Shown: positions 57,235 through 64,000 of the stretch, piece by piece
Layout: each line of letters opens with the position of its first letter
How positions within the stretch are numbered: position 1 is the first letter of the stretch
Assembly: GCA_021399445.1 (NCBI GenBank)
Contig: JAJTUQ010000001.1
Location: forward strand, 2,108,001-2,172,000
Length of the DNA: 64,000 nucleotides
Source: Xylogone sp. PMI_703
Taxonomy: Eukaryota > Ascomycota > Leotiomycetes
Direction of reading: 5' to 3'
Position numbers and translations under genes: made by a program
Notes under the pieces: model-generated
Database searches by the model: none
Told to the model about the DNA's origin: nothing
The model's input: the letters and a program-made list of their open reading frames with translations, nothing else

Positions 57235-59040
57235 TCATTTTTCTGTGTTAGAAAAGTCTATTTCGATGTTCACAACCTCCCACCCTTCGCCAGCCTCATG
57301 TTTAAATCTCCTGCAAACCAACGTTCCCTTTTTATCCTCATCTTTTGGCAGGACTACGTCTACGAAGTGGAATCTTGCAAATTCTGGAAGTACGAAATCC
57401 GCGTCTATTTTGTCGCTGTGTTCGGTCTCTCTTGTTGGAGTCATCCCGGTTTGACTTCTCATATGCAAAGCTCCAGAGAAATTCCTCTCCTCCAACTCTA
57501 TAACCGATTTCGCAACTCGCGCGAGGAGTGGGCCATTCCAGATTCCTTCTCTATGTGGAGCTAATTCCAATAATCTTATTGCTTCTCGCCGAATGGAGGG
57601 GACTCGACATTTCAAGGCAGTGTAATTAAGTGGCTGATAATAGCCCATTTCAACCGTGAAACTATCTCCTGCCTCACATAGTGCAGGGTTTTCAGAGCTA
57701 TGATTAGCACCGGAAGCAACTGCTAATCCGATAGCCTCTTTAATAATCGATTCGAAAGAAGAAGTATAAAGGTCAAATGTGGTTTGCTTTATGGAAGAGA
57801 AACAGGTTTCGAGAATAAGATCCATCATGAGCGAGTAGTATCCGAGAAGTTGAATTCCAATAGCCACGCGAGGGGAAACTGTTGCAGCAATCGACGGAGC
57901 AGAAATATCAAACGCGTCCCTCCAATCACAGAAGGCTTCCTGAAGTTTTCTCTGCCGTCCAATAAGGATCGGGCTTGGTGGCGATAGAGGTTGATCCATA
58001 TCTATAGCTCTCCTATTGAGATCAATAGTAAAGCCCAGTAGTGTGTCAAGGTAGTGTTTCATCTCGAATATGCTTAAAAATGTGGGAGGTATTTTGGGGA
58101 TATTTTCGAACCTGAGGTCTTGGCGGACAAAATATTCTTGTTGAGACCTATCACCAAACGGGAATAAATGGGCAGTAAGTAGTGTGAAGGCTTCCGCCAG
58201 AGAAGAATCCACTGAGGCGCACTTAGGCTGCAGTAATCTTGTGTCTAGTTTTGCTACCGTCTCTCCGTGTTCTTGGATCTTTTTGAGAAGATCAATCCCA
58301 TTTCGGATATGTACACCTACCATATTGTATTCACCCCTTAACATCTCAAGACTGGCAAACACAATACAAGAGATCATGACCACTCTTAAAGACGAAAGCT
58401 CATTGCTTGAGAAATGCGACGCTAGGCTTTTTATTGCCTTGTTATATTGCTTCAAAGTGAAGCGATCGTGGTTTTGGGATATATCCGTCGAAGGGAGGTT
58501 GGCAATGCGCTTTTCGGCCCTGGCAGCATAAGCCCGTTGAGCCGAGGCTACAGCCGTAGCAGCATGAAAGACTGCCGGTTCTACCGAACTCGCCTGAAGA
58601 ACAATCGAATCCCAGAAATCCGACTCGAATGTTCCAGGGATTTTAAGAGAAGTGGATTTGAGGTAATATTCAAAGTAGCCCCTCTCATCCTGAGTTGCAG
58701 CTATTATTGGAACCGGGGCATTGTACTTTGAGAGAGATTGATGCTTCACAAGGTTTGATGGCCTGGATAAACTCCAGATACCATAACCATCGCATTTCCG
58801 GCCGGTAGACAAGCATCTCTGGCATGACGGCTTCTGTTCATCGCATTTGATTCGTCTAATCCTATGCTACGTTCAGTCTTTATATAACTTACCAATACCG
58901 ATTAGTTAGGACACTCACTTGCAGGTCTTACATCCTGTTTTAACATGTGATCTGTTCCTTCCAGTTTTTCTCAAAGGTGGTCTCTCCAGGTCCACAGAAC
59001 TAGAGCAGTTTTGGACAGACCGCACTAGAGCGGTAGACAT
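57235..59040 (-). CDS. Zn2Cys6 transcription factor (two exons)
   Basis: Fungal binuclear-zinc regulator, 582 aa. Exon 1 (58919-59040) and exon 2 (57235-58861) join across a 57-bp intron that splits the zinc cluster. The cluster reads CKTCK then IRRIKCDEQKPSCQRC and GRKCDG, with six cysteines spaced C-x2-C-x6-C-x6-C-x2-C-x6-C, the canonical pattern, preceded by a basic KTGRNRSHVKTG. The rest resembles the fungal-specific regulatory region: RGEYNMVGVHIRNGIDLLKK and LGYYSLMMDLILETCF. The first ATG of exon 1 is used (MSTALVRSV). It lies head-to-head with the aldo/keto reductase gene, 694 bp apart, which makes that gene a candidate target. Pathway unknown. Confidence 0.87.
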
Positions 59041-59734
59041 GATTTCACCAACTACGTTTGTCGATATCAAGCTAGGAGTACTCTACGCTGCAGTGTCTAA
59101 GCAAGTTTAAGCCAGTGCTCATCACCCAAGCCGCAAAGCATGTGTTGTATGTACCTCTATCGAGATTAATAATTTAGAGTGGTCCTATTCGAGGTTTAGG
59201 ATGAGTAGATCCACAGAATGCCCTGGAAAAGATATATAATCCACAAGGGCCCCGCGATTCACATCGATGAGACAAATCCCCTTTAATGAGGGATTTAAAC
59301 AGAGGGAAGGTATTTTCTGTTAGTTGGTGAAGCTGCTTAGTCGTCGGAGATGGTGAATCATGAGGCATTGGGTGGTTCGGGAAGTGCGGCATCTGATTGG
59401 GTAGAATTTATGGCCGCGCCTTTCCTATTTCGTTGTTTCACCTCCTCCGCCGAGTTCCATGGATGTGATCAGTGCTTATACCAGTATCCAATTTTTCATT
59501 GCCTTCTGTAATCGGAGATTGAACTTAATTCCGCCGTTTACTGCCGTTTTTCTTGTAGAATACCACCCTTTTCTTCATTGATTCTTAATCAACAAAGTCT
59601 ATATAAGTACTTCAAATACCCAGAACAGTACCCATCATCAACTAAGCTCCAGATAACTTTCGTATTATTCATATACATTTAAATATATCCAACGATAGTA
59701 ACAGTAATTTGCTTTAAGCCCCCAGAAATTCAAC
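59041..59734. promoter_or_regulatory. Divergent promoter between the Zn2Cys6 regulator and the aldo/keto reductase
   Basis: 694 bp shared upstream DNA. It has several CCG/CGG triplets (for example GCCG near 59449 and 59530-59545) that could form half-sites for a zinc-cluster factor, but no clean CGG-n-CCG pair was seen by eye. The last 100 bp before 59735 is AT- and CA-rich leader. Confidence 0.4.
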
Positions 59735-60847
59735 ATGCCTCTTCCAACTCGAGCTCTAGGTCGTGGAGGACCCCAGGTCACTGCTGTCGGCTTTGGGCTG
59801 ATGAGTATTGGAGGTGTTTATGGTGACGCTCCATCTGATGAAGACCGCTTCCGTTTACTCGATAGAGCTCATGAGATTGGTGAAACATTCTGGGACACCG
59901 CTGATGCCTACTTTGATAGCGAGGATGTTGTCGGTAAATGGTTCAAGCGCTCAGGTAAAAGGGACGACATATTCATAGCTACTAAATTTGGTTTTGCTCA
60001 AGTAGATGGCCAAATGGGCGTCCGATCTGATCCAGAGCATATTTTTGCTGCTTGTGAAAGGAGTCTACAGAGATTGGGAATCAAAACTATTGATCTCTAC
60101 TATTGTCACCGAGTTGATGGCAAGACGCCTATCGAAAAGACTGTTGAGGCAATGGTTGAGCTTAAGAAGTATGTTAAAACCTATCTAATCAATAAAGCGT
60201 AGGAATGCTAACAAAGTCTCATAGGCAAGGAAAGATCCGATATCTCGGCCTAAGTGAAGTCTCAGCCGCAACTCTCCGCCGAGCCCACGCGATTCACCCC
60301 ATCTCAGCCGTGCAGGTTGAATATAGCCCCATGGCGATGGACATTGAGGAGGCTGGACTATTAGATGCCTGCCGCGAGCTTGGCGTTGCTGTAGTGGCTT
60401 ATAGTCCTCTTGGCCGTGGGGTATTCAGTGGGAAAATCAAGACCCAGGAAGACTACCTCAACGACCAATTTTTGAGGGAGCTTCCAAGGTTCTCTGCAGA
60501 AAATTGGCCCCATATTCAAAGCCTAATCAAAAAGCTTGAGGCTATTGCACAGAAGAAGGGTTGCACAACAGGCCAACTTGTAACAGCTTGGCTGATGGCT
60601 CAGGGAGATGAGATCATCCCGATTCCAGGAACTAGGAGCATCAAATACCTGGAGCAGAATGTTGGTGCAGTGCATGTAAAACTGACAGAAGAAGAAAAGA
60701 AAGAGATCAGAGCTGGGGTAGATAGTGTTCAGATCAAGGGAGACAGATATGCCGGCCCGTAAGTACACTGTTCTAAGATGTCTCTGAAAGATACTAACGA
60801 CGACCAGGCTGCAATCTCTCGTTCTTGCTGATACACCACCGCTGTAA
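59735..60847 (+). CDS. Aldo/keto reductase (three exons)
   Basis: NADPH-dependent reductase of aldehydes or ketones, 335 aa. Exons are 59735-60168, 60225-60758 and 60808-60847 with 56- and 49-bp introns. The catalytic tetrad is present: Asp and Tyr in WDTADAYFDSE, Lys in IATKFGF and His in LYYCHRVD. Later motifs are also normal: GKIRYLGLSE, QVEYSPMAMD, VAYSPLGRG and the cofactor loop IPIPGTRSIKYLEQN. The family type is closest to yeast pyridoxal-reductase/YakC-like AKRs. Exon 3 is only 40 nt and ends LADTPPL, a C-terminus common in this group. It diverges from the Zn2Cys6 gene. Confidence 0.9.
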
Positions 60848-61918
60848 GGATTCTCAGCATCACAAATATTCCCTCTGATGCTCCCGCGACTTATAAAATC
60901 TCTGCCCGGGGTTATATGCGAGCTCTGGTTTTGTAAGAGAGATGTAGTTTTTGAAACAAAATTAGATTGAATCATCACCAACAATCTGCACCATCGTGAC
61001 ATACACATGATAGGGTAACTATAAATGGCCAATTTTAGAAGAGCATGTTCCCAAATAACTATGCAATTAGAGGGTAAGGCCTCTAATCCTTCTTCTTGAT
61101 CGAAAACCCAAAACTCGTTGATAGAAGGAGTAGCGCGTATTAGCGTTCAACTCTCAAAGCTTCTCGCTCCCGATGGCACAATACATGCGAGATAGAGTAA
61201 CTATAAACTTGCCGCTCTTAATTCCAAATCCAGAACACTTCTATGGTTATATCCGTTACCTATGATACATATATCCGTGCAATAGCAGGGAGTCATCTAA
61301 CCCTAAACTCCAACAAACCAACCCCTTTTGGGCCCCATAACAACAGAACATAACACCCAACCTGAAATTCCACAGACCCCTACTCTAACTACAACCATGA
61401 TGAACAGTCAGACCTTCCATCAAATCACCATAAAAATGTTTGGTCACAGAACCTTGCTGACTAATCTTGCAGACTAATCTTGCATGATCACATTGATTGG
61501 CTGCTGACCGGCATATCTAATTGGCTCGTCGCAACGCATATTGGTTGGTTAGTAGTTTTCTCTCAGTTGGGTAGACAAAGAGACAATGAAACAAGGCGTA
61601 GAATAGACTGTTGGTGATGCCTGCTCTTTCATCTCCGGCTTTTATTTTGTATTTGACCCATCCTAAACCTTGTTATCCATTTGCTGGGAGGGTAAAGAAT
61701 GAGTATCGCAAGAGGCGGAGTTCATAAGTACAAGAATATACGAGATAACTACAATGAGAGAGGGCAGAATCAAGTATAGTCTTATTGATTAGGTGAGTAT
61801 GTCACGCAATTCTACACTTCTTTGTGGGGTACAGGGGAAACGGATATCCACACCATGGCTTCAAACAACAGCTGCAACCGCAGACAAAGCAACCCCGAAA
61901 TCAAATATAGAATCGACG
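60848..61918. other. Intergenic, includes a 13-bp direct repeat and CCAAT boxes
   Basis: GACTAATCTTGCA occurs twice in direct tandem at 61459-61471 and 61472-61484, followed within 70 bp by three ATTGG (inverted CCAAT) motifs. CCAAT binds the Hap complex. No gene seen; an antisense frame of 169 codons at 60523-61032 overlaps the aldo/keto reductase 3' end and is rejected. Confidence 0.45.
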
Positions 61919-62193
61919 CTACGACCCCAGATCCAATGGTGTTTGACTGCAACAGTGGCGTATGCACATTGCCATTGACTTCTAATCATTAGAGTGCGGG
62001 ACCACGAGCAATCTTTCATGAAACGGCTTTGTATGTAGTCACTTACCCTTGTCTCTCGCTTCAATGCCAGAATCGCGGAAGGATCCATATCTTCCAGCAA
62101 CAAACGGACTTTGTAGAATTCTGCAAGGGGATATGAAACAAGCTGTAGAAAGGGCAGGCAACTAATTTCACACAACGAGGGAGGCGATGCCAT
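61919..62193 (-). CDS. Possible short F-box-like ORF, two exons, doubtful
   Basis: From the ATG at 62193 the frame reads MASPPSLCEISCLPFLQL and RLLLEDMDPSAILALKRETR, the second part resembling the LxLLDxxDxxALxRTxR rhythm of fungal F-box motifs. A good donor (GTAAGT at 62046) and acceptor (branch CTAAT, ATTAG at 61982) give a 65-bp intron and a second exon that stops at 61919, for 69 aa in all. Too short to be a normal F-box protein, so it may be a relic or a misjudged exon of a longer gene. Confidence 0.25.
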
Positions 62194-62419
62194 AATTTAC
62201 CCCTGTAGGTGCATAACACATGTATATATACACTTACTGGAGCACTTACTTGAGCCTCCGATATCTCGAGATCTAGAATCCATTAGACGCCACCAGTGAG
62301 TTCAAATCAGCGCATCCAGTCGGTACACCATATACAATATACCATACGACGATACCTTGCGAAGATTCAACAGCGTGGACTTGAGTTATTGACAGGAGAA
62401 AGTAGCCTTGACCATCACG
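62194..62419. other. Short spacer, no feature seen
   Basis: 226 bp between the doubtful F-box-like ORF (minus) and the small gene at 62420 (plus). Nothing definable. Confidence 0.4.
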
Positions 62420-62970
62420 ATGTTTCGAAGACTCCGTAGAAGCAGATGCTGCACGAAAAGAGTGCGTTTCGTAGACGACGACGATATCTGTTCTATCAGC
62501 AGCCTCGACAGTCTCAGCAGTCTGAGCAGCCTCTCTTCATGTAATAAGTTTCACTTTTTCCTCTAGAAAATCCACTTACATCTTCTCCCCCGGGACATCC
62601 CTCGAGTGGCCTCACTTACTAATTCATGAGAGCACTCAGAGAACATCCTCTTCTCCACACCACCCCCTCATAACCCCCAATCTACAGAACCCAGAACCAA
62701 TGCTAACATCATTTCCAAACAGGTGGCTCCACAATCCGCGAATACGACATCAAGTTCCCCAAATTCTACTACGACGACCTCTACATCTCCATCTCCACCG
62801 ACGAGGAGGTCGAGGACGCGATCTCCTCGCTGAAGCGCTGTGGGATTCGCGCCAAGCCGAAGATGTTGCGCGATAAGGTGATGCTGGGGCTGATTCGGGA
62901 GATTGTCGATCTGAGGATCCAGATGGTTAAGAAGAAGTTGTTGTTGGAGGAGATTTATGAGAGGTGCTAG
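62420..62970 (+). CDS. Small two-exon gene, 122-aa unknown protein
   Basis: Exon 1 (62420-62540) codes MFRRLRRSRCCTKRVRF, DDDD, then an unusual run of Ser-Leu repeats (SSLDSLSSLSSLSS). Exon 2 (62723-62970) is joined over a 182-bp intron with donor GTAATA, branch TGCTAAC and acceptor AAACAG; the split codon gives Cys-Gly and the frame is kept. Exon 2 codes TIREYDIKFPKFYYDDLYI, then a helical basic part (AKPKMLRDKVMLGLIREIVD, LRIQMVKKKLLLEEIYERC) and stops at 62968. Exon 2 has higher G+C and codon bias like the real genes here. No signal peptide, no domain I recognise. Exon 1 depends on the intron model; exon 2 is the stronger part. Confidence 0.6.
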
Positions 62971-64000
62971 TTGGGTACTTGGTAGAAACGGGGTTGGGAG
63001 ATTAGGGATATGGGTTTGGGATGCTTAGCTTTGCTTTGGGGTTTGATTTTAGTTTTTTTTGGAGACTGGGTCAAGTGGGCTGGTCCCTACGCTGGATCGA
63101 AGAGATGCTTTGGTTATCTTAAAGATGGGATGGAATAGAGGTGGGTAAACAGTTCTGGTACGTGCGTTGAATACACGTCAGATACCTTCCTTCTAATGAG
63201 GCGTTTCTGGATATTTCTACGATTTGCTGGTCTCTCAATCATTAGGAGATAGTTACGCTATGCGAAAACGTGATTGATATAAGAGTGATAATTTGTCCTC
63301 GTATCTTTGTACTCTCTGAGAAGTTCATGGAAAATAAGACTAGCCTTTACTAGAAGCTGATGCTCGAAGTGGTTCTCGAGTTGATCAGCCACTGTGATGC
63401 AGTCATGCTGTTTGTGACGGCGGGAACGCCATGGGAATAGATGTCATCAATGAGAAGCATGCGACGCTAGTAGATGCTATATTGATAGGCCGGTGCTGTT
63501 AACCTCCAAAACAAGGATTTGTACTGATGTACTCTAGATCTTCTAGGCCTCAATTATGTAGTTCGCAGTATAGTTTCGTTTTTAGGTTCCCGATATAGTA
63601 TTGATCTGAACGTATCATTAAGATCTAGGCCATGATCAATCGATTGACATTGATTGACATTGATCTTCTGAGATTGCACAGAGCAGGTCCCACATGTCTT
63701 ACGGTGTTGTGATAGATACAGCACTCCCCCGCTCCGCTTCAATATCTCCAGATCAGCTTATTCAACTGCTAAATGTAACTCTGGGGCGCGGATGCAGCAG
63801 CCATGACACCACCAAGGCCTCGCTTATCATAGAATCGGCTATGTGACGCCTGCCACAATAAGTCCTTATGATTTCGCAGACTGGGGTACAAAATGTCAAC
63901 CTCTTGGTGCTGTGCCCAGACACGCCACGCCAAGAGTAATGTTTGGAAGGAGGTGATGGGCCCGTGTTTGAACGCAAGATTTTCGTTGGTTTGAAAATCG
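62971..64000. other. Right edge of window, no gene seen
   Basis: About 1 kb. Minus-strand frames of 62 and 71 codons (63554-63742 and 63762-63977) have no domain and could at best be exons of a gene beyond the window. A short tandem TTGACATTGA pair is near 63646-63665. Confidence 0.45.

Noticed and set aside
60523..61032. 169-codon minus-strand frame
   Set aside because: Overlaps the 3' exons of the aldo/keto reductase on the other strand; no domain.

Overview
The window is nuclear DNA of a filamentous ascomycete. Evidence: genes of 0.5-4 kb cut by short introns (mostly 47-80 bp, GTAAGT-like donors, CTAAC/CTAAT branch sites, YAG acceptors), intergenic gaps of 0.3-5.6 kb, and typical Pezizomycotina proteins (NoxB, a Zn2Cys6 regulator, Lys4 homoaconitase, a DUF7371-type surface protein). 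The protein set and moderate G+C would fit Leotiomycetes, but that placement is inference. I see no bacterial-type operons, no CRISPR array and no intact transposon.

Layout. 0.5-4.1 kb: NADPH oxidase NoxB and a small AhpD-like protein. 4.5-8.6 kb (minus): a full-size ABCG transporter of the YOL075C type. 8.6-14.2 kb: a gene-poor interval with one weak small-gene candidate and, at 12.30-12.93 kb, an unusual higher-order tandem repeat. 14.2-18.2 kb (minus): a proline-rich NPF/DPF protein and the cohesin acetyltransferase Eco1. 19.0-21.8 kb: Coq1 and Vma12-like genes diverging from a 301-bp spacer. 22.2-23.8 kb (minus): an M28 aminopeptidase. 26.3-29.3 kb: Tps2-like trehalose-6-phosphate phosphatase. 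31.5-38.6 kb: a secreted Ser/Thr-rich protein with a chitin-binding-like Cys module, a mercuric-reductase-like flavoprotein, and a DUF7371-type Ser/Thr-rich protein with an apparent frame break at its last splice junction.

39.9-43.0 kb: an Lds2/Rrt8-like membrane protein and COG5. 43.4-47.1 kb: a P1B heavy-metal ATPase with a ~400-residue N-terminus holding 17 double-cysteine motifs. 47.9-50.7 kb: Lys4 in seven exons, the first only 12 nt. 52.3-54.0 kb: an F-box protein. 54.0-57.2 kb: a gene-poor stretch with a glutamine-rich ORF and a minisatellite. 57.2-60.8 kb: a Zn2Cys6 regulator diverging from an aldo/keto reductase. 61.9-63.0 kb: a doubtful short F-box-like ORF and a small two-exon gene for a 122-residue unknown protein.

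Most genes are independent housekeeping or surface functions (ubiquinone, lysine, trehalose, V-ATPase, Golgi and cohesion), not one pathway. The least explained element is the array near 12.3 kb: eight 44-bp cores with boxes held 31-32 bp apart, organised as four dimers of about 165 bp. Exon joins were worked out by hand from splice signals and reading frame and have no transcript support.
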